Assembly (NCBI RefSeq): GCF_001311075.1
Contig: NZ_BBAD01000012.1
Coordinates: 1 to 57,947, forward strand
Length of the DNA: 57,947 nt
DNA from: Secundilactobacillus similis DSM 23365 = JCM 2765
GTDB taxonomy: Bacteria > Bacillota > Bacilli > Lactobacillales > Lactobacillaceae
Direction: 5' to 3'
This document shows positions 30,372 to 39,374 of the stretch, in pieces (position 1 is the stretch's first letter; each line of letters opens with the position of its first letter). Under the pieces are notes generated by a model, which saw nothing but the letters and a program-made list of their open reading frames with translations, did no database searches and was not told where the DNA came from. Made by a program: the position numbers and the translations under genes.

Positions 30372-31091
30372 CTAAAATCCTCCTAATGTTTGTGCAATAA
30401 AGTTATTTTTTTCTTTTGACTTTTCTAGCAGCTCACGCCGAAAAACAGAATCAACTGTTTTTTCGGTGTTTAGTTGTTTCGGAACATGATGATATTTTTC
30501 CATTAAATCAGACTTAATAGCAGCAGCAACTTGATTTGCCTCTAACACCTCATCAGCAAGCCCATAGCCCACCGATTCATCAGCTGTTAGCCATGTCTCA
30601 TCATCCATGAGTTGCTTCAACGTTGCTTCATCTAATTTATCCCCAGCTTTTTCTAAGTAGGTTTGCACACTAGACTTGGTAATTTGGTCCAAATCGTCGG
30701 CCTGCTTACGTAATTCAGTTGCATTCCCTACCGCCATGGTCCATGGATTATGGATCATCATCATAGAATTCTTGGGCATAAAAATAGTGTCACCGCTCAT
30801 AGCGATAACACTTGCAATTGATGCTGCCAGTCCATCAACGTAAACGTTAACTTTGGCGTTGTTCTGTTTTAACATATTTGTAATTGCAATACCCTCAAAA
30901 ACCGATCCGCCTGGGCTATTGATGTGTAAATTAATAGTTTTTACATTTCCCGCTTGTTTCAATGCATCACGAAACCCTGCTGCTGATGTATCTGAATCAT
31001 AAAATTCATCACTAACGATTTCGCCATCAATATACATGTCAGCCGTTTGGGGCGCTAACTGCTTAATCGTCAGATACTTTGGTAGTGTCAT
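30372..31091 (-). CDS. head maturation protease, ClpP-like
   Basis: 239 residues. ClpP-fold: INSPGGSVFEGIAI, the nucleophile region GLAASIASVIAMSGD, the histidine region MMMIHNPWTMAVGN. Processes the capsid delta domain. Overlaps the portal gene, the standard HK97-type order. Confidence 0.92.
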   Translation of the reverse strand: MTLPKYLTIKQLAPQTADMYIDGEIVSDEFYDSDTSAAGFRDALKQAGNVKTINLHINSPGGSVFEGIAITNMLKQNNAKVNVYVDGLAASIASVIAMSGDTIFMPKNSMMMIHNPWTMAVGNATELRKQADDLDQITKSSVQTYLEKAGDKLDEATLKQLMDDETWLTADESVGYGLADEVLEANQVAAAIKSDLMEKYHHVPKQLNTEKTVDSVFRRELLEKSKEKNNFIAQTLGGF

Positions 31092-32292
31092 TACTTTTCA
31101 CCCCCTTTCGTTGAGTTGGATCCATATTAATTGGGTAAAGGTCACCAGAAATGAACAGTGTATCTGCCATAGGGTCGCTATCTGGTGGCATATCTTCCAA
31201 AGCTCTAACATCATTTGGCGTGACAATTCCATTGCGAATCATCATCTGATAGAAGGCTGTGCGGGCAGTAATATTCCCACGCAATAATCCATTTAAGTTA
31301 AATTTAAAATAATATCCTTGTTGACGTTGATAATCTGTAAGCAGTTTTCGATTAAATTCAGACTCATACTGCTTCACGATTGGTAATAACGTCATCTGGG
31401 TAAATTGTGTCATTAGTTCTTCGTTAGATGAAACACCCTCACTGAAGCTTTCATTAAGAAAGCTTAGTGGCACATTATACACATTGGCAATTCGTGAACG
31501 AGTAATTTTTTCAGTATTAACCATATCGCTAGACTGGAAATCTCGGCTGAGTTGGTTAATGGAAAAACCTTTTTCTTGGAAAAGTGCTCCACCATTATCT
31601 TGTGCAAAATGGCGAAAATCATCCAGAACAGCTTTACGTTTTTCTGGATCAATTGTTCGATCATATTGAACAACGAAACTGTCAGTTTTGTTCATTTCAC
31701 TAAGATTAAAGGCTTGGACAGCTTCATCAAATTCTAATGCTGACTTGAGCACTTTAATAGGGCTAATACCCTTGACACCTTCAATCGTTTCTAAGCTTTT
31801 GACATGGATTACCTCACTATTAAAAACAGTTGCATCTTTATTTCTTCCTGTAATTCTATACCATAAAGACTGATCATCTAAATTAATCATCGGTGTCACA
31901 TAGTCCGCAGAAATAGGAATCAATTCGATTGGTTGTAAGTACTGATCCCTAACAATCAGCGCATAACCATTTCCTTTGGTGTCACGAGATGTCTCTAACT
32001 GGCTAAAAAAGTCAAATGCGTGCAAGCTATTATTAGGTGCTACCTTTAGAAGATTGGCAACATCCATATTGGCAACGTCGTAATTATGATAAAGATTAAT
32101 CGGTAACGAACTTACGGTATTAGACAAACGCAAAATGACAGAATAAACCGCTTCGCTGGTTGTTAATGCATGATTACTTTCACCAAAAAAATCATGTCCT
32201 TGCCAATTTGAAAAATCAAAATTTTGCCCTGTATATCCTGCTTTCTGCTGAGACGATTGAAACATTGACCGAATTCGACTAAAAAACCCCAT
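31063..32292 (-). CDS. HK97-family portal protein
   Basis: 409 residues. Typical segments: AVYSVILRLSNTVSSLPINL, SRDTKGNGYALIVRD, VIHVKSLETIEGVKGISP, YNVPLSFLNE. Forms the dodecameric DNA gate. Frame intact. Confidence 0.93.
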   Translation of the reverse strand: MGFFSRIRSMFQSSQQKAGYTGQNFDFSNWQGHDFFGESNHALTTSEAVYSVILRLSNTVSSLPINLYHNYDVANMDVANLLKVAPNNSLHAFDFFSQLETSRDTKGNGYALIVRDQYLQPIELIPISADYVTPMINLDDQSLWYRITGRNKDATVFNSEVIHVKSLETIEGVKGISPIKVLKSALEFDEAVQAFNLSEMNKTDSFVVQYDRTIDPEKRKAVLDDFRHFAQDNGGALFQEKGFSINQLSRDFQSSDMVNTEKITRSRIANVYNVPLSFLNESFSEGVSSNEELMTQFTQMTLLPIVKQYESEFNRKLLTDYQRQQGYYFKFNLNGLLRGNITARTAFYQMMIRNGIVTPNDVRALEDMPPDSDPMADTLFISGDLYPINMDPTQRKGVKSNDTTKVSDD

Positions 32293-32311
32293 TTTCTACC
32301 CTCCTCTCAAG

Positions 32312-34105
32312 TTAAAAATCATTAAAGCTATGATACTCCGGCATTTCAAAGTCGCCATCATCTGGGCGAACTAGTAAATCAATTACCGAGACATGTGCAT
32401 CTAACGCAGCGGCAAATCCATCAATCTTTCGTGATTGAGATTGCTTAGTCGGTAGCCAATTATTGTTACGATCTTGCCGTAAGCGCACGTTATTCAGATA
32501 CCATTTAAAAATTTTCTGATTATTAAAAACAACCTTACCATCCAATAGCAACTCTTTGAAGTTTTGAAGAGGCCCGCCAAGCGTGAAAAAACCCTGCCGA
32601 ACTTTTTCAGTTTCAAATCCGGCTTCTTCAAGCTCTTTGTTCAACCTCAAAGCCTTAGCTGGATCAAATCGAATTTTCAAAATGTTATATTTATCTGACA
32701 TAGTTTTAAACCAGTCAAGTACATAAGTATAATCAACATAATTTCCTGGAATAATCTCAATTTCGCCATTCTTCTTCCATTCCCGTATACGTTCAGGATT
32801 CTTATCTCTATCATAACGGGCCTGTGGAATCCACGATTTTTCCAACACAAAAATGGAACCATCTTCAAGCGGAAATTCTAAGCATGCTGATGTAAAGTCT
32901 TCAGTATCTGATAAATCATAGCCGCCTACACAATCTTTAAAATCAAGCGTATCTAAATCGATCACCCTTTCATTTAGTTTTAGAGTCTCTGGGGTGATGA
33001 AACTCATTTCGTCAGTTTCAGCAAAAATATTGAATTGTTTAGTTACCCAGTCTGCTAATTCACGAGGACTTTTACGATCTGTTTTGTAATCGTTGATCAT
33101 ATCAGCAATTTGCATCAAGCCAAAATTCGGATTGGCCTTAATCCATAGCCTAGGATCATTAGCCTCGTTCGGGTTATCCAGCTGCGCAAGATAATAAAAA
33201 GTTCGCTCATTAATATTGTCTTCATAATTAGACAATGTGTCTTGTCCTTGTTCTATGAAGTTAACTAAAGGACCGTCTAGTACAGAACCAGCAGTAGTTA
33301 TATAGACTATTAAAGGCTGCTCACGCGTTCCACGTGAACGTTTCATGACATTAATCAGGGCATAGTCCTGATACTCATGAATTTCATCAAATACGCCAAA
33401 ATGAAGATTTTCTCCATCTTTGTTATTTTTTTCAGCCGACATCGCGACAATTTTCCCATTGGTCTTAGGATACCTAATCTCAGATACATTCGGTACGAAG
33501 CGTTCTTTTAGCCAAGGTGACGCTTCAATCATAGCTTTAGACTCTTCATAAAGAATCCTAGACTGCTTTTGCGAATTGGCCAAAAAGTAAACATTTGGCC
33601 CATTTTCACCATCAAATCCGGCCATATACTCGGCTAATCCTGATTCAAGTGTCGTTTTTCCGTTCTTTCGACCAACAAATATTAATGACTCTCGAAAACG
33701 TCGCTTTCCAGTGGCTTTGCTTACCCATCCGAACATACAGCCGACAATGAAATGTTGCCACGGTTGCAATACGAGTTTGTCGAAGTCACCTTTAGATGGT
33801 TTACACTTGCTTTCAATAAACCGAATTGGACGCCAAGCCTTCTCCTCGTCAAATTTCCAAGGATAATTAGGATCATCTTGCCGTTTTAAATCATTCAGAT
33901 GCCGCTTGGCCGCCAAAATATTCCATTTGGAAGCAACAATCGACCCTTCTACAACCAATTCAGCGTAAATAGTTGTCAGAATAACTGGAGACGCCTCCTG
34001 TAGAATCCCCCCCCATTCCTTTTGATCTTTAATATAGTTATCCGACCAAGCAACAATTCCTTGGTAATCAAAGTCAATCGGATTAGAATTAGAACTCTTC
34101 ATCAT
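32312..34105 (-). CDS. terminase large subunit
   Basis: 597 residues, packaging motor. ATPase motifs: FVGRKNGKTTLESGL (Walker A-like) near 150 and FGVFDEIHEYQD (Walker B) near 240. The C-terminal RuvC-like nuclease shows GGYDLSDTEDFTSA. Overlaps the small subunit by 17 bp. Confidence 0.94.
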   Translation of the reverse strand: MMKSSNSNPIDFDYQGIVAWSDNYIKDQKEWGGILQEASPVILTTIYAELVVEGSIVASKWNILAAKRHLNDLKRQDDPNYPWKFDEEKAWRPIRFIESKCKPSKGDFDKLVLQPWQHFIVGCMFGWVSKATGKRRFRESLIFVGRKNGKTTLESGLAEYMAGFDGENGPNVYFLANSQKQSRILYEESKAMIEASPWLKERFVPNVSEIRYPKTNGKIVAMSAEKNNKDGENLHFGVFDEIHEYQDYALINVMKRSRGTREQPLIVYITTAGSVLDGPLVNFIEQGQDTLSNYEDNINERTFYYLAQLDNPNEANDPRLWIKANPNFGLMQIADMINDYKTDRKSPRELADWVTKQFNIFAETDEMSFITPETLKLNERVIDLDTLDFKDCVGGYDLSDTEDFTSACLEFPLEDGSIFVLEKSWIPQARYDRDKNPERIREWKKNGEIEIIPGNYVDYTYVLDWFKTMSDKYNILKIRFDPAKALRLNKELEEAGFETEKVRQGFFTLGGPLQNFKELLLDGKVVFNNQKIFKWYLNNVRLRQDRNNNWLPTKQSQSRKIDGFAAALDAHVSVIDLLVRPDDGDFEMPEYHSFNDF

Positions 34106-34547
34106 CGTTTGACTCTCCCTGACTTCCTAAATTGATAGCCATTGACGCACGTGCGGTCGGTGTCAGTCCTAGCTGATTTGCCAACTTGTTCAGTAATTCG
34201 GCAGATTTTTGCTTTTCCCTAATTGCGGGGTTGATTTTTCCACCTATCATGATCCCATGCTTTTTAACCTGTGCCTTAAAGGATTTATAATCCATCAATG
34301 TGTCACAATAGATAGCTAAAATATTAATGTCGGCCTCGGTTAAAATATCAGTTGCTTCAAACAAAACCTTAATTCGATTAAACTCATTTTTTGCACCCGT
34401 AGAAAGCCATGGTGGGGCAAGAATGCTTTTATTAGATACCGATAGTTTAGATTCATTCTTTTGGCGTCGATAAAGTTCCTTTTTTGTTTTATTATTAGGG
34501 TTTCCCTCAAGTATATGAATCATCGCACTTTGCGCAGTTCTTGGCAT
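34089..34547 (-). CDS. terminase small subunit, P27 family
   Basis: 152 residues, MPRTAQSAMIHILEGNPNNK then helical DNA-binding segments and NKLANQLGLTPTARASM, as in P27-type TerS. With the HNH gene just upstream this points to cos-type packaging. The 158 bp up to the HNH gene are noncoding. Confidence 0.9.
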   Translation of the reverse strand: MPRTAQSAMIHILEGNPNNKTKKELYRRQKNESKLSVSNKSILAPPWLSTGAKNEFNRIKVLFEATDILTEADINILAIYCDTLMDYKSFKAQVKKHGIMIGGKINPAIREKQKSAELLNKLANQLGLTPTARASMAINLGSQGESNDDEEF

Positions 34548-34705
34548 AAAATCACTTTCTTTCCATCTGTTTTTAGTGCCGTGCGAATACTCTATTTTTT
34601 GATTAAAAAACTAATTTATAATTTTCCAAGGTGGTGTGTCCGCTCTTTAAAAAGCTGTCATACCAGCATTTTAACTAGGGGGGCTATACAAAAATTTTCG
34701 CACCC

Positions 34706-35038
34706 TCATAGTTCAGGATTTCTTTTGAATACAACAACGTTTTTATTTTTTCGAATCTTCTTCTTTGATTTAGAGTAGCCTTTTTCAAAGTGTTCTTTGT
34801 TGTGGCAAGCCATGCAAATAGTCTCAAGGTTGCCTAAATTCAGTCTCTTATTCCAATCATCTTTGATTGGAACAATATGATGAACCGTATTTCCTTGTTT
34901 AATAATCCCTTTACGCTTACATACTTGACATAAGTAGTGATCACGTATCAGTGCTAACTGCCTTACTGACTGCCAATCGCTTGAATGATAGAACTCGTTA
35001 GTCTTTGCGTCATGCTCATATCGTCTTACTCTTGGCAT
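34706..35038 (-). CDS. HNH endonuclease of the packaging module
   Basis: 110 residues from MPRVRRYEHDAKT; AAAGGTGG lies upstream. Zinc cysteines CQVC and CMAC and the HNH core VHHIVPIKDDWNKRLNLGNL are present. Such HNH proteins act with terminase in cos cleavage. Confidence 0.9.
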   Translation of the reverse strand: MPRVRRYEHDAKTNEFYHSSDWQSVRQLALIRDHYLCQVCKRKGIIKQGNTVHHIVPIKDDWNKRLNLGNLETICMACHNKEHFEKGYSKSKKKIRKNKNVVVFKRNPEL

Positions 35039-35183
35039 GATCATCACCACCTTTGTGTAAATTAAAAGCGCCATGCTTCTCAGCACGACACTCACGTTTT
35101 TTCTTGTCAGCCAACCAACGCTCTAAGTCACGATAGCAACGATTTTCTGTTGGGCTAACATAACCATACTCAGTGTGTCGCAT
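35016..35183 (-). CDS. 55-residue phage protein, unknown
   Basis: MRHTEYGYVSPTENRCYRDL then a basic helix (RWLADKKKRECRAEKHGAF). GGGAG 9 bp upstream. Its 3' end overlaps the HNH start. Not recognised; context suggests a packaging accessory. Confidence 0.6.
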   Translation of the reverse strand: MRHTEYGYVSPTENRCYRDLERWLADKKKRECRAEKHGAFNLHKGGDDHAKSKTI

Positions 35184-35220
35184 GCAGCCACACTCCCAAC
35201 ACGATAATGAGTAGCACCAT
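35170..35220 (-). CDS. 16-residue hydrophobic peptide ORF
   Basis: Strong AAAGGAGG then MVLLIIVLGVWLHATH. Its stop overlaps the start of the 55-residue gene, so it may serve as a coupling leader peptide. Confidence 0.35.
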   Translation of the reverse strand: MVLLIIVLGVWLHATH

Positions 35221-35239
35221 CAGCAGGCCTCCTTTCAAA

Positions 35240-35273
35240 TAAAAAGAGCGGGCAATAATCCCACTCTAAAAAA
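35240..35273 (-). terminator. terminator after the unknown cassette gene
   Basis: AGAGTGGG pairs with CCCGCTCT (35260-35267 and 35245-35252), then five T on the minus strand. Confidence 0.82.
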
Positions 35274-36212
35274 TTAGACGGCTTGTTCATCATCCCATTT
35301 AGATTCATCCCAATCAGTAACGATAATCTCGGTAACTTTATTTAAACTAGGGCCACCTAGTTTATATTTACAGAAATATGGTCTAGGAGATAGGAACATT
35401 TCCTTCCATTTATCTTCTGCATGAAGATCTTCACTAATTTTAAGCCGATAGCTTTGACCAACTTCAATTCGCTGAGTTGCAGATGAAAGCACTTCAATTC
35501 GACCGGCATTTGTATCGTAATTTCCAGAAGTAATTTTACCAACAATTTCAACTTGTTCATCCGAAGTGAACGTTGCAGACCCAAATAGATCTTTATCAGA
35601 ATTATTTAAAGATACAACTTTGCTAGGCTGCTTAATGTCCTCTGCCTTATCTGAAAAATCAATACTAGTAACATCCGTGCCATCAATCTGTTGTGTCAAT
35701 TCTTGCAAAGTAGGTTGAAGCCGCTCGGCTGTTGCGGGCAACCCTTGAGGCGCATAAATAACCACCTTCGAATTACCTTCTGCCTTTACATTAATTGCAG
35801 TTCCACCATCAGTATTTTGCCTAATATCCACAGATTTACCCTCCTTTTCCGCATTAAATTTGGCTCGCAGAAAATCGACCGATCCCTTAATTGACTCCCA
35901 AATAAACTCCCTGTTATCCACAACAAATGGGAGGGTCGGTAAAACTACTGAATTAAACCAAATTTCAAGATTTGAAATTAGCGAACCCTGTTCCCAGGAC
36001 TGTAGTTTGATGTTGATGCTTTGTGCATCATTTTCAGTGAATCTTGATCTGTCATTAGCAACTAAATACGTTTTTTTGATTAAATTCTCCACATTTTGAA
36101 GTGATGTGATTACCGAATCTAAATTATAACCCTCGTCCGGATTAAGTGCTTTTCCGGAAACTCGTACTGAGATTTTAGAACTTCCTGTAAATTTGTTATC
36201 TGGCATACTCAT
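35274..36212 (-). CDS. unrecognised 312-residue protein in a terminator-flanked cassette
   Basis: Starts MSMPDNKFTGSSKISVRVSG behind AAGGGG. N-terminal region has LDSVITSLQNVENLIKKTY and SWEQGSLISNLEIWFNSVV, then a hydrophobic stretch LPTLPFVVDNREFIW. The C-terminal half is beta-rich and acidic (VEIVGKITSGNYDTNAGRIE). No signal peptide, no known motif. It is not part of the usual head operon and stands between two terminators, so it is likely an accessory or defence gene. Function unknown. Confidence 0.8.
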   Translation of the reverse strand: MSMPDNKFTGSSKISVRVSGKALNPDEGYNLDSVITSLQNVENLIKKTYLVANDRSRFTENDAQSINIKLQSWEQGSLISNLEIWFNSVVLPTLPFVVDNREFIWESIKGSVDFLRAKFNAEKEGKSVDIRQNTDGGTAINVKAEGNSKVVIYAPQGLPATAERLQPTLQELTQQIDGTDVTSIDFSDKAEDIKQPSKVVSLNNSDKDLFGSATFTSDEQVEIVGKITSGNYDTNAGRIEVLSSATQRIEVGQSYRLKISEDLHAEDKWKEMFLSPRPYFCKYKLGGPSLNKVTEIIVTDWDESKWDDEQAV

Positions 36213-36247
36213 CTTCCCCTTACCCAATTAATTAACCTAAGCATAAC

Positions 36248-36271
36248 AAAACCCCAGCATCTCTGCTAGGG
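36248..36271 (-). terminator. terminator after the late regulator gene
   Basis: CCCTAGCA pairs with TGCTGGGG around GAGA, followed by TTTTG on the minus strand. Confidence 0.78.
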
Positions 36272-36355
36272 TCTGCGATGATAACGCATAATTGGGGGAA
36301 AGAAAGTTGTATCGAGATACTTATTTCACGCTACCATTGTATAACATTAATTCGG

Positions 36356-36874
36356 CTATTTGTGGACACTCATTCGGCGCGTTTTGGACATGTCATTGAG
36401 AGCATCGATACCAAAAATCATAATCGACAACTCATCGATTGCCTTACGTTCGTCACGGCGAATAGTCTTCTCATCAACACCGTATTGGTCGGCCAACTGA
36501 GTTCGCGTTAAGGGGCCATCAATCAGATACAGTTTCTTGATGACGTTGTAACGTCGTTCATCTTCTGCAATACCCGCCTTACAGATTTCACCGTAACGAT
36601 CCAGAATGTGCGTTACAAACTCCATCATTTCTTTGGTACGCACCCGGTACCCTAATAACGAGTACAGACTGATTTCGTATTTCGATAGTGGCGTATCGTC
36701 ATCCACAGTGGGCATGTCGATACTTAGGTGGTTCTCTAACAGCCTAAAGTGTTGAAGCAAGTCTTTTGTATTACGCAGCTCTTTTTCGCTCTCGGTCTCC
36801 GCAAAGTCGTTCCCTTTAGTAATCAGCTTATCGACAATCTTATCAATCGTACCGTCCGTTAGTTCAATCGCCAT
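36356..36874 (-). CDS. ArpU-like late transcription regulator
   Basis: 172 residues with a C-terminal sigma-70 region 4-like helix-turn-helix (LIDGPLTRTQLADQYGVDEK TIRRDERKAIDEL). Last gene of the early block, just before packaging genes: the usual place of the activator of late transcription. Confidence 0.83.
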   Translation of the reverse strand: MAIELTDGTIDKIVDKLITKGNDFAETESEKELRNTKDLLQHFRLLENHLSIDMPTVDDDTPLSKYEISLYSLLGYRVRTKEMMEFVTHILDRYGEICKAGIAEDERRYNVIKKLYLIDGPLTRTQLADQYGVDEKTIRRDERKAIDELSIMIFGIDALNDMSKTRRMSVHK

Positions 36875-36877
36875 AAG

Positions 36878-37075
36878 CTACCCTCCCAGCATGCAAATTT
36901 CTTTGATCACTTCGTTGCACTCTTTTCCGGTTAAATGATGATAAGCCACCCGAATCGTGTTCGGCATTTTATTAACGTTCCGCGTCATCCAACTGATCGA
37001 GCGAATGATATCAGCGTCATGCTGTTCAAAGATGTTGACGAAGTAATTTTTGAAGGTTTCTTGGTCTTTAGTCAT
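36878..37075 (-). CDS. small early protein, paralog A
   Basis: 65 residues, ADIIRSISWMTRNVNKMPNT then LTGKECNEVIKEICML. Aligns along its length with the gene at 37134-37325. Unknown role. Confidence 0.65.
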   Translation of the reverse strand: MTKDQETFKNYFVNIFEQHDADIIRSISWMTRNVNKMPNTIRVAYHHLTGKECNEVIKEICMLGG

Positions 37076-37133
37076 TTATAATCACCAGACTTTCTAAAGT
37101 CATCCATGTGCCCTCCTACATAAAATAAGAATC

Positions 37134-37325
37134 TTATCCCATCGTCAGCTCATGGATAACCTGATTACGTTCCTTAGCTGACAATTCGTTAATCGCATTG
37201 CGCTGGCTGTTGCTCAGCTTGGTAAAGTGATTGCCACACCAGACTAGCGCCTGCGCCACATCGCCACTATAGCTTGCCATTCCTTGCAGCACGTAATTGC
37301 GATACTCAATCTGTTCGTGCGTCAT
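37134..37325 (-). CDS. small early protein, paralog B
   Basis: 63 residues from MTHEQIEYRNYV with TGGAGGCACAGC directly before the ATG. SGDVAQALVWCGNHFTKLSN and LSAKERNQVIHEL line up with paralog A. Unknown role. Confidence 0.68.
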   Translation of the reverse strand: MTHEQIEYRNYVLQGMASYSGDVAQALVWCGNHFTKLSNSQRNAINELSAKERNQVIHELTMG

Positions 37326-37373
37326 GCTGTGCCTCCAGCTTGCTAAATCGTTCCCAAGTTTTTCCATTATTAG

Positions 37374-37544
37374 TTATCTTGTCCGCGCTTGCATTCCAGT
37401 CTTACTTAAATCATTTGTAACTATATGAAGCCCGTATTCAGTAGCTAACTTGTCACATAAACAAGTAATTTCTTCAAAAACCATGTCTTTATCAAATCTA
37501 TCCGAAAATTCTACAATAATGGTTTTATGATTGTTTCTATCCAT
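37374..37544 (-). CDS. small early phage protein, unknown
   Basis: 56 residues from MDRNNHKTIIVEFSDRF, with the same TGGAGGCACAGC leader as its neighbour, which sets the start. Mixed alpha/beta. Overlaps the YopX-type gene by 8 bp. Confidence 0.62.
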   Translation of the reverse strand: MDRNNHKTIIVEFSDRFDKDMVFEEITCLCDKLATEYGLHIVTNDLSKTGMQARTR

Positions 37545-37902
37545 GCTGTGCCTCCAATAGTTCTGGGTTCTCATGTATGTTGCCCTTTAATTCCATTTTT
37601 TGAACAGCATAGTAATTATCCGATTCTTCCGTCCACACATGTGGATCCCACATATTTTTTACTAGATATTTGTCATCCTGCACACAGCCTTCAATAGTCG
37701 CTTCAATGATATCGCCCTCGTAGATTTCCTTGCCATTGGCATCTTTTACTCCGGTATACTGCTCAACAACATCATCAGGATTATCTAGCTGAAAGATATC
37801 GCTCATAGAGTAGTTCAGAAGGCTATCCCATGATTCCATCCAGGATACTTTAGTATATTCATCAGGTGCTCTCCAAATACGAAACTTAATTTCTCTGCTC
37901 AT
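37537..37902 (-). CDS. YopX-family phage protein
   Basis: 121 residues, MSREIKFRIWRAPDEYTK and the family hallmark YTGVKDANGKEIYEGDII. Common in Firmicute phages; function unknown. Confidence 0.9.
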   Translation of the reverse strand: MSREIKFRIWRAPDEYTKVSWMESWDSLLNYSMSDIFQLDNPDDVVEQYTGVKDANGKEIYEGDIIEATIEGCVQDDKYLVKNMWDPHVWTEESDNYYAVQKMELKGNIHENPELLEAQHG

Positions 37903-38573
37903 TTGTCTTCCTCCATAATTAGTTTTGATAATATACTAGGTATTTTTTCAGACTCAATATGGTTTAACGGGCTTCTTACCCACTCGTTAACTTTAAAATA
38001 CTTTTTGACCTGCTCACTGTGTGGCATCACATTCAAAGAAGAAAATCCCAAAAAATCGTCATTTTCATTTTGGCAAAAGAATACTTGTTTAACACCTCGG
38101 CTAAGCGAATCACCATAAACTACGGTTGCATTCATCCCTCTGATCAAAATGTTAAAAATCAAAAATGGAATTGCAGAATCTCCCAATTCTTCCACTTGGT
38201 AAAAATATTTAGACGGCAAGTAATCGAAAGGAGTTGTTTTCATCCTATCACTGTTCCATCTATTGATTAGAATCCCTCCGGTGCCAGCAGCCGGTTCAAA
38301 ATAGGTGGATCCGTTATCAGCTAGTCTAACCATCAACTTTGAAACTGATAATGGCGTGAAATCCTGTTTCTTCTTTCCCCTGTCGCTTTGAACTTCTTGA
38401 AAATAATCCCGAAACCAGTCATCGGAAACATTGTGACTAATGTTAAGAAACTTCATAAACAATTTTTCTCTTTTGGACTTGTCCCATAATATTTTCATTA
38501 AAGCATCCGGAGCCTGATATGATTCTTCAACACCAATTAGCTCATTTACCTTATCAATGCTAAAACTGTTCAC
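37899..38573 (-). CDS. N-6 DNA methylase-like protein, atypical motif IV
   Basis: 224 residues, GTG start behind TGGAGGCAC. HsdM/N6_Mtase-type SAM domain: DFTPLSVSKLMVRL then motif I FEPAAGTGGILINRW. Where NPPY/F is expected after VVYGDSL the sequence reads GVKQVFFCQNENDDFLGF, with no NPP. May therefore be inactive, a SAM-binding decoy or a divergent enzyme. Short C-terminus with no target-recognition domain. Confidence 0.78.
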   Translation of the reverse strand: MNSFSIDKVNELIGVEESYQAPDALMKILWDKSKREKLFMKFLNISHNVSDDWFRDYFQEVQSDRGKKKQDFTPLSVSKLMVRLADNGSTYFEPAAGTGGILINRWNSDRMKTTPFDYLPSKYFYQVEELGDSAIPFLIFNILIRGMNATVVYGDSLSRGVKQVFFCQNENDDFLGFSSLNVMPHSEQVKKYFKVNEWVRSPLNHIESEKIPSILSKLIMEEDK

Positions 38574-38591
38574 TTGTGTGCCTCCACATCT

Positions 38592-38936
38592 TTAACCTTG
38601 ACGATAGTGACGCCGTCGTTCTGCATTACTAAGTCGCTTGCGCTTGATGGTGCTAAGCCCCATCACTGCTAACCGCCTGGTTACCCATTTATTATCATGC
38701 CCCATTAGACGACCAATTTTGCGTGCATTACGAACGCCATGATCCCAATAATATTTAATTTCAACTACATCGTCATGGCTAATAGTGGCGCTAATTGTTG
38801 GATGTTTAGTTTGTAGATCATCCTCATTACCAATCGCGGACTTTCTAAGCTTGCTTAATACCGGATTGTCTTCTGGCACTAGCGTAATATTGCCATATTG
38901 TTTTTCTAACTTATTTAAAGCCTCATAATCAAGCAT
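38592..38936 (-). CDS. helix-turn-helix early phage protein
   Basis: 114 residues from MLDYEALNKLEKQYG; GGAAGGGTG 6 bp upstream. The C-terminal half looks like a HTH (VVEIKYYWDHGVRNARKIGR, HDNKWVTRRLAVMGL) followed by a basic tail. Probably DNA binding; not named. Confidence 0.7.
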   Translation of the reverse strand: MLDYEALNKLEKQYGNITLVPEDNPVLSKLRKSAIGNEDDLQTKHPTISATISHDDVVEIKYYWDHGVRNARKIGRLMGHDNKWVTRRLAVMGLSTIKRKRLSNAERRRHYRQG

Positions 38937-39063
38937 TATTATCACCCTTCCGCTGTTGCGATATCAGGTCTATTCATCTATATCACCTCATCGACAAATA
39001 CGATTAAAAATTACATTTCCACTCTGTCACCCATTTTTATGGGGTCTATTTCAGTTATTTTTT

Positions 39064-39213
39064 CTAGCATTGCGATTCATCATAGTGATTCACTCGGTAA
39101 TCCTTGATACCAGTAAAGTCCATCGTGTGTCCCATGACATGAGCTGTAATTCGACTAACAACACGATCACCGTAGATACGTTTTAAATCGACGCCTACTG
39201 CTCGAAAACTCAT
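39064..39213 (-). CDS. 49-residue early phage protein, unknown
   Basis: MSFRAVGVDLKRIYGDRVVS, ending NHYDESQC; AGAAGGCGG upstream and an ATGA overlap with the zinc-finger gene before it. Unrecognised. Confidence 0.55.
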   Translation of the reverse strand: MSFRAVGVDLKRIYGDRVVSRITAHVMGHTMDFTGIKDYRVNHYDESQC

Positions 39214-39374
39214 TGTGCCGCCTTCTTCCGTGGCTTTTCCGGCTCTTTGGTTAACTCATCCATATGCCTGCGATAGGCTTTATTACACTTAGGACAAGGT
39301 TCAACCGTTACTCCAAATCCCAAATACGTGTAAACTCTACCTGTTCCACCACATACGTCACATTTTGCACTCAT
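39210..39374 (-). CDS. small DnaJ-type zinc-ribbon protein
   Basis: 54 residues with CDVCGGTGRVYTYLG and CPKCNKAY: a two-knuckle zinc motif like DnaJ CxxCxGxG. Starts in an ATGA overlap with the DnaC-like gene. Probably structural or replication accessory. Confidence 0.68.
   Translation of the reverse strand: MSAKCDVCGGTGRVYTYLGFGVTVEPCPKCNKAYRRHMDELTKEPEKPRKKAAQ

Noticed and set aside
35123..35308. 61-codon minus-strand ORF
   Set aside because: It crosses a strong terminator (35240-35273), and another frame there has better start sites and coding character.
37899..38573. Restriction-modification system
   Set aside because: No specificity or restriction subunit next to it, and the catalytic motif is absent.
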